A stretch of 64,000 nt of DNA from Saprospiraceae bacterium (GTDB taxonomy: Bacteria; Bacteroidota; Bacteroidia; Chitinophagales; Saprospiraceae), in assembly GCA_041392805.1 (NCBI GenBank), contig JAWKLJ010000001.1:2604001-2668000 (forward strand), given 5' to 3'. Under the pieces are notes generated by a model. It ran no database searches and was not told where the DNA came from. It saw only the letters and a list, made by a program, of their open reading frames with translations. Position numbers and translations under genes: made by a program. This document shows positions 55,878 through 64,000 of this stretch, one piece after another (position 1 is the first letter of the stretch; each line of letters starts with the position of its first letter).

Positions 55878-56735
55878 TTACCAATAATTTTCGGGATAGA
55901 CATGGCGGTCTATCGATTGTTTTACCTCCTCAATTAAATGGTCGATAGCCTCACAAATCTGGCTCAACTGATCTAAAGAAATGCGACACGTTATGATATT
56001 TTTGAAAAAGATACTCAGCATTCCTTCCGCCTTAAGATTTTCCCTGATTACTCCGGCTGCTTCATAGAAGGGAAGCCAATCAAATAGCGGACGGTAAAAT
56101 AGCCACCGACTTTGCAAATAAGCCCATTCATTCTGAACATTTTTCTTTTTTGTCCTAAGTTGTTCTTCATCAAGCAGTGCAAGAGATGACTCCATACTGC
56201 TTTTAATATCTACTAACTCTTTTCGAATACGTGACAATTGGTTATTAATGCTGTAATGTTCATCATGACCATCCAGAAACCGCGCTAATTGTTTAACCAT
56301 ATCAATACCTCTAGATGGTAAAAATCGATCCCAGGGGTCTGTATATTTATCTAACTTATGGTTACTGGGTAAGGTTTCTGTTCCTGCATATTGCAAAGGG
56401 AAAGCCCCTACAGGATATAATTCTTCCAACCAGTCTCTCAAGGAATCAGGTAGCTCTAATAAATTCAAAAAATTAGGATGTTTGCTTTTAACAAAACCCG
56501 CAACAAATAAACGGGTACTAGCTGATTTATTAAATAACCATCGCTTCCAAATTTTAGAAATTGCATATTGTTGGTTACCAATTTGCAAGGGTTCCAGTAT
56601 CATCAAATAAGAAATAGGGAGCACTTCGCTAAGGTCATATTTAATTAACTCAATACCTTGCCTAAGCCAATGGTCTCTCAATGTGACTACCGCTTTTTCT
56701 TTAGAAGCAATATAATAGATCTTAATAGCTGTCAT
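55878..56735 (-). CDS. Unknown protein of the kinase/TIR cluster (285 aa)
   Basis: No family recognised. The N-terminal 60 residues look like an alpha/beta strand-helix pattern (KIYYIASKEKAVVTL, YLMILEPL). A Trp-rich middle (ISKIWKRWLFNKSASTRLFV) follows, and the C-terminal 130 residues are helical (QLSRIRKELVDIKSSMESSLALLDEE, ICEAIDHLIEEVKQSID). No signal peptide or membrane helix, so cytoplasmic. Spaced 15 bp from the gene before and 10 bp from the regulator after, so cotranscribed. By position it may link sensor and regulator. Confidence 0.8.
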   Translation of the reverse strand: MTAIKIYYIASKEKAVVTLRDHWLRQGIELIKYDLSEVLPISYLMILEPLQIGNQQYAISKIWKRWLFNKSASTRLFVAGFVKSKHPNFLNLLELPDSLRDWLEELYPVGAFPLQYAGTETLPSNHKLDKYTDPWDRFLPSRGIDMVKQLARFLDGHDEHYSINNQLSRIRKELVDIKSSMESSLALLDEEQLRTKKKNVQNEWAYLQSRWLFYRPLFDWLPFYEAAGVIRENLKAEGMLSIFFKNIITCRISLDQLSQICEAIDHLIEEVKQSIDRHVYPENYW

Positions 56736-56750
56736 TAATTTTTTTTTGCG

Positions 56751-57785
56751 CTAATCGATTTCTCCGGGCACCACTTTGATAAGTTCCTCCATAGATGAAG
56801 CTACTTCTTTAAGTGCCTGTTTATCAAAACTTGTTTTTTCCGATTCAAATAATAAATCATTTATTTTTTGCTTGGCCTGATCATAGACTTCTTTGACCAA
56901 GAATTTTCCACTTTTATTATCGTGTTCCAAGTTTACAATGCAATCATCAAACATAAAAGACTCTTTCTTGTCCTTTTCTAGCCTTTTGATAATATCTAAT
57001 TCTTTTTCCAGGGTGTTCTTTTGCTCAAAATCACTTATTTCGTCCAATTTTTCATATTTCCCTAAAAAGCTTTTCAATCGGAAGAAAAGTCCATTATTAT
57101 CCTCGTTTCTTACAGCTGTTAATAAGCTAGCCCTTGCCACTTCATCACTACTGCCAGGCAACAAATAAGGTAACCAACAATCAAATAATTCTTCTTTCAG
57201 GTTCAAAATCTTTATTTCAAATTCCGTCTCATAATATTGCCAAACCCTATCAAAGTAGGGTTGTTTGACAAGCTGTTTCTCTTGATCAAAGGTCACTACT
57301 TTTTCATCCGAAATGGGGTCTCGACCTCTAAAGAAACCTCCTGTATCATTCAAAAAACCAGATTGACGTGTATTAAAATAAATATAATCTCGCCCAAAAG
57401 CAAATAAAAAACATTTGGCTACACGTTGATTGAAATGGCCTAGCAATTGATCTACATCTTTCTCTTTATAAAAATTGGAGCGATGCAGAAATACCATGAC
57501 CCTATTTCCTTTTTGTGCATACTTGTCAATCAGTGCATACAACAGGTGTTGTGTGTTTTCGGTTTCTTTATAGATGGAAGTGGCAACTACTAGGCCTTCA
57601 GTACATAAGGTACTTTCTTCCACTTCATATTCCTCATAAAATTTACCTCTACCTTCTTCCACATTTGCAGTATAGTAGGCAAATTCCTCTTTCGATAAAA
57701 CGTTCTCATTTATATGGCCGTTTTGAAACTGTTTCCATTTCCAATTAATGATTAATACTTTTTTTTCTTCCTGTAAAGGTCTCAT
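56751..57785 (-). CDS. Unknown protein of the kinase/TIR cluster (344 aa)
   Basis: No family recognised. Starts with a strand-like KKVLIINWKWKQF. Later TQHLLYALIDKYAQKGNRVMVFLHRSN and KCFLFAFGRDYIYFN suggest a Rossmann-type alpha/beta core. The C-terminal third is charged and helical (FEQKNTLEKELDIIKRLEKDKK). Cytoplasmic. Its ATG overlaps the stop of the 1065-residue gene by 4 bp (ATGA type), so the two are translationally coupled and probably act together. Confidence 0.8.
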   Translation of the reverse strand: MRPLQEEKKVLIINWKWKQFQNGHINENVLSKEEFAYYTANVEEGRGKFYEEYEVEESTLCTEGLVVATSIYKETENTQHLLYALIDKYAQKGNRVMVFLHRSNFYKEKDVDQLLGHFNQRVAKCFLFAFGRDYIYFNTRQSGFLNDTGGFFRGRDPISDEKVVTFDQEKQLVKQPYFDRVWQYYETEFEIKILNLKEELFDCWLPYLLPGSSDEVARASLLTAVRNEDNNGLFFRLKSFLGKYEKLDEISDFEQKNTLEKELDIIKRLEKDKKESFMFDDCIVNLEHDNKSGKFLVKEVYDQAKQKINDLLFESEKTSFDKQALKEVASSMEELIKVVPGEID

Positions 57786-60700
57786 GATCCAAAAAATAAT
57801 TTAGTCAGATTGTATTTTAAGTCGATGTCGTCCGGTTTCTCCAGTGCATCTTCCACAGCGCCAAGGATGGACTCAATTGGCCGGAAAGTAGTAAATCTTG
57901 CATAAGCTGGATTTTCCTTAATTTTATCCCACCAAGCCATACGCCCTCTTCCCGTTGTGATGATTAGCACAAAGTCATTACCAACCGCTTCTGGTTTTAC
58001 ACCTTGCAAGATATGGTCATTAATAAAATCGATAATGCCTTCTTCACCATATTTGTCTCCAGTTGCATTCTCCATTCCTTCAATAAAAGAAAGATGGAGT
58101 ACCAAAAAATGGAAATTTAAAAAGCCTTCCTCTTTAACCGCTTCAAAATGTTCAATCAATTCATTTTGAAAATTCAAGTGGAGGTGCTGACGATATAAAT
58201 CGAGGCGCGCCAATTGCAAAGCCAGTTTTTGGGGATTCAGTTGATGCTTTTTATCTTTGGTTGCAGAAGGATGTCCAGTATAGAGTCGATTATATATCCG
58301 TCGATCGAAAATGCAAACCTTTGAAGCCAAGGCTTCAAATAACTCAAAACAATCATCTGCCGGCATTCCATTTAAATGATTCATAGGCATGCCCTGACAA
58401 AATTTAGCGATCAATTCTCCATGGCTCCGATAATTGAATTTATTGGAAGCAGCTGTTAATGCAGAGCCATGTTCAATCGCAATCTGCATGCGATTGGGTA
58501 TTGCTTTGTAAATTTCATAGCAATTGTCATCAAGATCAGCGTCCGCTACTTGTGATTCGTTTTCAAAACGGATATCCCCATCTCCATAGGTTATTCGCCC
58601 TACACGGGTCCCTCCCTCCAAAAAATCAATAACATAATTTTCTTTCCCTTTTTTCAACCAACTAGCTAACCAAATACGGTACCCCTCTTCTATGGATTTT
58701 GGTTTCTGCTCACTCGATACGATGCGTATAAGGCCACTTTCTTTTAAGGCATTTAACTTATTTTGCTGATTAAGCGGGAGGTAAATGAATTTGTAACGAG
58801 GCCTGTTATCTAGTTCATTATTTTTAATAAGGCTTTTATCTTCTCCTAAGTCCAAAATCTCAGCCCCTCTCCAAATGTGAAAATATTTTTTCAAATATCC
58901 ACTACCAGCTTCTGATGCAAAGGTTTCTGAGAATTTCAGTCTATCTGCATCTCTATATTTTCTATGGCTTACTTCAAATTCTTCGAAGGCATTTTTATCA
59001 TCTCGAATCAAATAACTAGCTGTTTTAATCCAGGGATAATAAATTCTACCAATGGCAGAATCTTTACTTTGTACCTTGTCAAAGGCACTCATCATCAATA
59101 CAGAACCGCAAATCTTATCTTGGAAATTGCCACCCAACTTAGGAAGAAAAGTATCCTCTGTTACAATATCTGAATCCAATCCTTCAATCCGTCTTACCAG
59201 CAAATTTTCTTTAATCTGAACAGGATGTTTCAACCATACACCTATTTTGTATAACTCAGGCTCTGGGTTCTGTTCCTCTGCCTCTGAATCAATGGGCCTA
59301 TTATGAATGGATATATTGAGCGTTAGACCTTTTTCCTGAATTTCCCTTAATATTTCACCCTTATAATGTTTTACATTTCTAATTTCGTTTTCTAAAAGAG
59401 TGAAAAAAGCATGTTTCCCAATGACACCACCAGGAAAAAATGCTCTAAAAGTTCGCAATTCCTGACTAAGCTCTTCGAACAATTCTCCTTTTTCAACAAA
59501 TGGGCTATCCTGCTTAGCCTTCAAATGGGCATTATTACTAAAGTCATCCAAATTGACAATAGCAAAAGTGCCATCCAACAATTTACCTTCTTTTGTTCTT
59601 TTTACTGTTTTTATGTTCTTAAAGGTTTCTCCTGCCTTTCGATCCTCTCGCTCAAAAATAGTGATGTTGACATGAAGTTTACGAACCTCTTCCGTATTGG
59701 CAATAGTTCCGAGATACAAAGGATTATTTGCAAAATCAAACCATAGCACATTGTATAAACTACTCACCTTACCAGTGAAGTTCGTTTGGCGTGTAATACC
59801 GCTCCAAAAGGCACCTTTTTCTAATAAAAACTTAAAAAGGGGGAAAAGTTCTTTTGAAAGTGTTCTTTCAGGAAAATCCCTCGTATAAGTAATAATGGGA
59901 TTATTATCTCTTCCCAAAGTTTCTATCATCGCCTTTCCTTCTTTATGCTGGTACTCTGAACGCTCCCGAAACCAGTAACTCAGTGTGGTCAGACTATGAG
60001 CACTGATATTGTGTGCATAGGAATCTAATAGGATGGTAATAATAGCTGTTCTAACATGCTGGTTTTTAATCCTTTCCAAGAGTTCTTTAACTCGCTCTAA
60101 CACTGCATCATTCTGTTTTACCCGCTCTTGGTGATAAAATTTAGAAATTTCATAATATTTTGCAATATTGATATAATTTTGAATATCATTATCAGGGTTA
60201 AGTTCTTTCACTGCTTGCTCAAACAAGGAGGCTCTGGTAATGTTTTCACCTTTGATATCCCAGCTCATTGCTAGATTGTCATATTCCATTTGGAATAATT
60301 TCATGATGCGCCGAGTTGTCGCAGGGTTTTCCAATTTCGAGGTTAACGCATTTGGAAACAAAACCCACACAATCCCCTGAAACAAGCCCATACCCAAAAG
60401 GGGGATACCAATGTATTTGTCTTTGTTAATATCAAAATAATCGGATACAATGGGGTATTCATTTACTTGAAGAATGTTATCCAGATTGGCAAAATAATCC
60501 TTGAGTGTACCTATTTTTACCGCTGTTTCATCCAATGTACCCTGCCGAAAATTGTCAAAAAATTCAAAGGTCTCTACTTTTTCCATATCCCTAGTAAGGG
60601 GCCGGAATTTCAGTTCTGCCCAATTTTCATCTCGCTCTTTTCGCCACTGATCAATGTCCCATTTATTACCTTCTTTTTTCAATTTCTTAATCAAATATTG

Positions 60701-60979
60701 GGGTTTGTCTCTTTCTAATATCTCTCGCTGTCTTACAGTGCCCGCATAGATCAATGCTTCCAAATCCTCTTTTTTCTCCTTCTCTAATTGCTCAAGTCGC
60801 TCCGGCTCACGATCAAAAATATTGGTAATTAACATAAACTTACCTTCCAGTTCTTCAATGTGGTACAAGATGGCATGAAGACGGTCATGAAGAATTTCAC
60901 CAAATTCAATAAAGTCCGGGATTTGAAATACAATTCTTTTTTTGCTATCAACAATTTGTATGGGAACGAGATTGGTCAT
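57782..60979 (-). CDS. Giant soluble histidine-kinase-like protein (1065 aa)
   Basis: No membrane helix or signal. Residues 319-336, DSYAHNISAHSLTTLSYW, resemble a DHp H-box with H323 or H328. Residues 523-540, HAFFTLLENEIRNVKHY, match the N-box of a GHKL ATPase; ELYKIGVWLKHP (575-586) sits where the DxGxG box should be but is degenerate; LPKLGGNFQDKICGS (612-626) resembles the second glycine box. Unassigned regions lie before (1-300) and after (660-1065); the C-terminus has KVCIFDRRIYNRL and FVLIITTGRGRMAWWDKI, then FRPIESILGAVEDAL, a possible separate effector or sensor module. The kinase call is inference from short motifs; two receiver proteins downstream support it. Confidence 0.6.
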   Translation of the reverse strand: MTNLVPIQIVDSKKRIVFQIPDFIEFGEILHDRLHAILYHIEELEGKFMLITNIFDREPERLEQLEKEKKEDLEALIYAGTVRQREILERDKPQYLIKKLKKEGNKWDIDQWRKERDENWAELKFRPLTRDMEKVETFEFFDNFRQGTLDETAVKIGTLKDYFANLDNILQVNEYPIVSDYFDINKDKYIGIPLLGMGLFQGIVWVLFPNALTSKLENPATTRRIMKLFQMEYDNLAMSWDIKGENITRASLFEQAVKELNPDNDIQNYINIAKYYEISKFYHQERVKQNDAVLERVKELLERIKNQHVRTAIITILLDSYAHNISAHSLTTLSYWFRERSEYQHKEGKAMIETLGRDNNPIITYTRDFPERTLSKELFPLFKFLLEKGAFWSGITRQTNFTGKVSSLYNVLWFDFANNPLYLGTIANTEEVRKLHVNITIFEREDRKAGETFKNIKTVKRTKEGKLLDGTFAIVNLDDFSNNAHLKAKQDSPFVEKGELFEELSQELRTFRAFFPGGVIGKHAFFTLLENEIRNVKHYKGEILREIQEKGLTLNISIHNRPIDSEAEEQNPEPELYKIGVWLKHPVQIKENLLVRRIEGLDSDIVTEDTFLPKLGGNFQDKICGSVLMMSAFDKVQSKDSAIGRIYYPWIKTASYLIRDDKNAFEEFEVSHRKYRDADRLKFSETFASEAGSGYLKKYFHIWRGAEILDLGEDKSLIKNNELDNRPRYKFIYLPLNQQNKLNALKESGLIRIVSSEQKPKSIEEGYRIWLASWLKKGKENYVIDFLEGGTRVGRITYGDGDIRFENESQVADADLDDNCYEIYKAIPNRMQIAIEHGSALTAASNKFNYRSHGELIAKFCQGMPMNHLNGMPADDCFELFEALASKVCIFDRRIYNRLYTGHPSATKDKKHQLNPQKLALQLARLDLYRQHLHLNFQNELIEHFEAVKEEGFLNFHFLVLHLSFIEGMENATGDKYGEEGIIDFINDHILQGVKPEAVGNDFVLIITTGRGRMAWWDKIKENPAYARFTTFRPIESILGAVEDALEKPDDIDLKYNLTKLFFGS

Positions 60980-61023
60980 GGAGTGGCTTTAAATGAAGGG
61001 AAGAGTTTATAAATATAACTAAT

Positions 61024-61515
61024 TTACAGCATTTTAGCCGTAATAATTTCAGCAATTACAGCTTGATGCCTTTCCATTTTTTTTGCCTCTTCTCTATTTT
61101 TAGTAAACAGAAAAAAGATGCCCTTTTTCGCATATGGAAAAACAAAATAACAGGCCTGTTGAATTTTATAACCTTCACCTGCTACTAACCATTTTTTTTC
61201 GGACGTAATGATTGGATTGTCTTGTTCATTTTCCAGACTAAAGTATGCTAAGAATGATCCGAATTGAATATTCTCCTGAGCATTCTCAATTATTCTATCT
61301 GTAATGAACATCGGACCCTTATATGTCCTGATCTCCTCCAATAATTTTAAAGGAATACGCTTATTTCTGGTATAAGGAAATATAGTAGGCTGTTTTTTAT
61401 ATAAAACTACATTCATACAGGTGTTAAGCCGTATACCAAATTCGTCCTCCAAAATACCGAGTAATTCTTCATGTTTGGCATCCATCGAAATGGTACTATA
61501 CATTATTTGACTCAT
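61024..61515 (-). CDS. Unknown protein of the kinase/TIR cluster (163 aa)
   Basis: No family recognised. Alternating strands and helices (LNTCMNVVLYKKQPTIFPY, YKIQQACYFVFPYAKKGIFFLF) with a Lys-rich helical end (NREEAKKMERHQAV) suggest a small alpha/beta domain. No signal. It lies 18 bp after the polyprenyl-synthetase-like gene and 44 bp before the giant kinase-like gene. Confidence 0.78.
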   Translation of the reverse strand: MSQIMYSTISMDAKHEELLGILEDEFGIRLNTCMNVVLYKKQPTIFPYTRNKRIPLKLLEEIRTYKGPMFITDRIIENAQENIQFGSFLAYFSLENEQDNPIITSEKKWLVAGEGYKIQQACYFVFPYAKKGIFFLFTKNREEAKKMERHQAVIAEIITAKML

Positions 61516-61533
61516 TGTTAATGGTGTTTCTAT

Positions 61534-62772
61534 TTAGACAAATATTTTGTAGAATTTATTGTCCATAGCCATTTCACACATATCGTGTAAATAAGGTGTC
61601 ATAGGATTTTGTTCATCCAAACATAATCTAGCAGCATTTGATATTTGACGACTTAAATCAATGCATTTTCGTATGGCTCCACTCTCTTTGATCTCATTTA
61701 CAATTTGGGAAGGGTACTGATTCAATATTCTTTTTTGTTTCCTTCCACCAGCCAGATAAGCTTCGATTTTCCGCCTTGATCCTTCTTCTAAATGATAAAT
61801 CAGTGGTAAAGTAACATTGAAATTAAATAAGTCAGCAAAAAAATCAGTTGTCTTCTTACTTGCCGTTTTTAAAAGATTTCGTTCCTTTTCATTAGAAGAA
61901 TATGCGTAATCCGCATAATCATTGATAATTTGGAGCATGAACCCATATTGGATACTAAACTTTCGCAAGTTGTCTTTCTCTCTTTCCTTGTAATCAAAAG
62001 CCAGCATAACTATTTCCACAATACACTCAAAAAAATACACATTGGTAAGGTAAATACGTTGAAAGTAGGTTTCAATAAAATCATTTTTATAGGGTACTTC
62101 CCGCTTAACCTCTGCCATAAAGGGCTCAATGCAAGCTTTAACAAAAGGTGTAAATAAACTTCGGTTTGAAATCAAATCAGGGAATGCTGAAGGCCTAATC
62201 CATTTGATATAAGTATTGTATTCTTTATCAATGCGCTGTCCGAGATCTACATAAAGAAGAAGCTTAGAAAGCATTTGATGAATATCATAAATATTGTTTT
62301 CATTCTTCAACAATGGCTTTACTTCCTGATGTAGATAAAGGAACAGCAATTCTCTGAGGATATTTGAGGAAACTAAGTTGTGATTGATTTTCTCTGTTTG
62401 CCCCTTCCTTACGTCATACTTGTCATCTAAAATGTGGTTATGCAGGTACTGTATAACGATGACTATTTCAAATACAAAGGGGAGTTTGATAAAAAATAGC
62501 TCCTTCTCCTTCTCCTTAGCGGAATCATCAAAATCCTCAGATTCGCTATTTTTACTATAGGAAAGATATTCAAATAACTTCCGACTAAAATAGGCTCTTA
62601 ATGGTTTTCCTTTGATCTTTGATTTGAAAAACCCTAAGGTGTAGGAAGACAACTGTCCGTCAGAGAAAACTTCATAGGGTTGGAGTAATTTTTCCAAAAT
62701 AGCAACTTCGGCGGCTATTTTTTTCCCGGTTTCATCCATTTCCGCGAAACGCCTTTTTTTGATTTCTGCCAT
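61534..62772 (-). CDS. Polyprenyl-synthetase-like protein
   Basis: 412 residues, all-helical. IVIQYLHNHILDDKYDVRKG matches the first aspartate-rich region (DDxxD followed by RxG) and GFMLQIINDYADYAY the second (NDxxD for DDxxD); VTLPLIYHLEEGSRR is also typical. The fold belongs to trans-isoprenyl diphosphate synthases, related to ComQ, which attaches a prenyl group to a peptide pheromone. Both metal sites look usable. Such an enzyme first in a signalling cluster suggests prenylation of a signal or partner, or a non-catalytic role. A housekeeping function is less likely given its neighbours. Confidence 0.78.
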   Translation of the reverse strand: MAEIKKRRFAEMDETGKKIAAEVAILEKLLQPYEVFSDGQLSSYTLGFFKSKIKGKPLRAYFSRKLFEYLSYSKNSESEDFDDSAKEKEKELFFIKLPFVFEIVIVIQYLHNHILDDKYDVRKGQTEKINHNLVSSNILRELLFLYLHQEVKPLLKNENNIYDIHQMLSKLLLYVDLGQRIDKEYNTYIKWIRPSAFPDLISNRSLFTPFVKACIEPFMAEVKREVPYKNDFIETYFQRIYLTNVYFFECIVEIVMLAFDYKEREKDNLRKFSIQYGFMLQIINDYADYAYSSNEKERNLLKTASKKTTDFFADLFNFNVTLPLIYHLEEGSRRKIEAYLAGGRKQKRILNQYPSQIVNEIKESGAIRKCIDLSRQISNAARLCLDEQNPMTPYLHDMCEMAMDNKFYKIFV

Positions 62773-63126
62773 TTAAATCGATTTTAGGGATACCTTAACT
62801 ACTAAAAACATAATTCAATTAAAAATCGTTCTCCCAAAATCAATTTTATTTCTAATAACACTGCCAGTTTATGTCAAAGTACTTAATCTTGAATAACATT
62901 CAAGAATACAACAACTACAAGCTAAATTAATGCCACAAAAAGAAAAAAGGAAATAAAGCATTAAAAATCAGTACATTACACACAATAAAAGATAAGTTGT
63001 CAAAATAACTTATCGCAAATCATTTCGGATACCTTCTCTGAAAATCCGAAATGATTTCGGATTATTTTATGCAATAATCAATGGTAAGTCCAATTCAAGA
63101 AATACTATATAAAGAAATAGTTTTTT
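62773..63126. other. AT-rich intergenic region with a hairpin
   Basis: 354 bp, no small gene seen (checked for a short pheromone-like frame). AAATCATTTCGGAT (63017-63030) pairs perfectly with ATCCGAAATGATTT (63044-63057), loop 13 bases. It could be an operator for the downstream cluster or a weak terminator for the methyltransferase gene. Confidence 0.6.
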
Positions 63127-63921
63127 CTATAATAAACTGGGGATATCAAAACTACTATAATTGCCAATTAAGCTATTTTCACATTTAGCTAATAGTCTCG
63201 GTGATTCTATTCGTATAAAAGCGAAACTTCCATTATCTGTAATTTGAATAGTAGAAAACCCGTGTTTTCTCAAAACCTCATTAACTTCTCTTACTTCATA
63301 TTCCTTAAAGACACAGCTTTGTTCAGCTACAGTTTTGTTGCCTTTCTTTACAATATAATTTTTAGTGATTAATCGGTCTTTTTTATTAACACTAACTTTA
63401 TGAGTATAATAATGGCCATTACCGATATGCAATTCTGGTAAATCTATATGATTATTTTGAATAGATGCGACTACGACTCCATTCTCTTTAAGTATTCTTA
63501 AAATGTTTTTTAAAGCCTTAATATTATCACTTTGGGTATGTAAATAACTTAATAATTTGTAATTCCCTTCAGTGTCTTTTGTGACATACCACGCACCACC
63601 TATTGAAAAAGCGGCATCAAATTTTTTAGTTGCTACAAAATCCTTTATATCGGAACAATACAATTCTGCTTTCCCTTTTAATCTTCGCCTACAAACTTTC
63701 AGCATTTCTTCAGAAAAGTCTACACCTGTAACTCGATACCCTAAATGAATTAATTTTTCGGCAGCTAAGCCGGTACCGATTCCGATTTCAAGTAAATCAA
63801 TCCTTTCTCCGAATATTTTTTTTAAATCTAAGGCAATGGTTGTATAGTCATAATAACAGGTATTTACAATGGCATCATAAAACCTACTGATTCCTTTAGA
63901 GTATGTATTCTCGCATTTCAT
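63127..63921 (-). CDS. Class I SAM-dependent methyltransferase
   Basis: 264 residues. SAM-binding motif I LLEIGIGTGLAAEKL, acidic strand YRVTGVDFSEEML, motif IV-like FDAAFSIGGAWYV, and LKENGVVVASIQN. Small-molecule type; substrate unknown. N-terminus MKCENTYSKGISRFYD fits a UbiE/BioC-like start. It is on the same strand as the kinase/TIR cluster but 355 bp upstream, so membership is uncertain. Confidence 0.88.
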   Translation of the reverse strand: MKCENTYSKGISRFYDAIVNTCYYDYTTIALDLKKIFGERIDLLEIGIGTGLAAEKLIHLGYRVTGVDFSEEMLKVCRRRLKGKAELYCSDIKDFVATKKFDAAFSIGGAWYVTKDTEGNYKLLSYLHTQSDNIKALKNILRILKENGVVVASIQNNHIDLPELHIGNGHYYTHKVSVNKKDRLITKNYIVKKGNKTVAEQSCVFKEYEVREVNEVLRKHGFSTIQITDNGSFAFIRIESPRLLAKCENSLIGNYSSFDIPSLL

Positions 63922-64000
63922 GGGTTTAGTTGTTTCGCTTTTTTACTGACAATCCTCCAATACACAAAGCGGAAAGTCTGAAAAATTTCACAATCTATAA

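Noticed and set aside
62848..62866. Possible sigma-54 promoter (minus strand TGGCAGTGTTATTAG) before the cluster
   Set aside because: The -24 GG is present but the -12 GC is AG; not a valid match, though the cluster encodes a sigma-54 activator.

Overview
The window comes from a Bacteroidota chromosome, most likely a Saprospiria-type organism (Haliscomenobacter/Lewinella relatives). The evidence is secreted proteins with C-terminal type IX secretion (Por) sorting domains, a giant fasciclin-repeat protein, a fused VIT/VWA/TonB-plug protein, and promoters fitting the Bacteroidota form (-33 TTG/TTTG, about 20 bases, -7 TAnnTTTG). The family assignment is inference; no rRNA gene is present.

Layout. 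1-9.1 kb: envelope proteins (VIT/VWA/TonB-plug protein running off the left edge, an MBL-fold hydrolase, a peptidase MA/beta-propeller/outer-membrane-barrel protein, an OmpA lipoprotein). 9.2-11.8 kb: a Mn/Zn uptake operon (DtxR-type regulator, binding protein, ATPase) with a clear operator but no permease. 11.8-17.8 kb: a glycosyltransferase and a Crp-like regulator followed by a three-gene redox operon, set between two tandem duplications of intergenic repeats. 17.8-27.1 kb: kynureninase, Ogt, a 1451-residue protein of ten near-identical FAS1 domains, and a secreted GH13 amylase. 27.1-34.9 kb: a complete histidine operon hisG-D-C-B-H-A-F-I-E, preceded on the same strand by a terminator, a 19-residue leader peptide with four consecutive His codons, tRNA-Phe and a promoter. 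tRNA-Phe and the attenuator-controlled his operon therefore appear to form one transcription unit. 35-43 kb: a degenerate MtfA-like protein, an M48 protease, a BlaI/BlaR1 pair with a twin operator, and a four-repeat periplasmic protein whose signal peptide has been split in frame by a 131-bp foldback element (second copy at 36.3 kb). 43.4-49.8 kb: mnmG, twin Uma2 nucleases, PBP1A.

49.9-62.8 kb is the unusual part: a minus-strand cluster with 4-bp overlaps to about 44-bp gaps. It encodes a polyprenyl-synthetase-like protein, a 163-residue unknown, a 1065-residue giant histidine-kinase-like protein, two further unknowns (344 and 285 residues), an intact NtrC-type response regulator with GAFTGA, and a second NtrC-like protein whose AAA module is degenerate and fused to a C-terminal TIR domain. 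That last gene is broken by an IS21-family element (istA/istB) with multiple TGACCCCCC end repeats. I infer a phosphorelay-controlled signalling or conflict system that couples an isoprenoid-synthase fold and a sensor kinase to a TIR effector, inactivated or rewired here by the IS. A SAM methyltransferase lies upstream on the same strand but 355 bp away.

Intergenic regions carry several dispersed structured repeats (GATGTCGGTG hairpins, CCTCCAATAACTC blocks, AATGRC runs, long inverted repeats).
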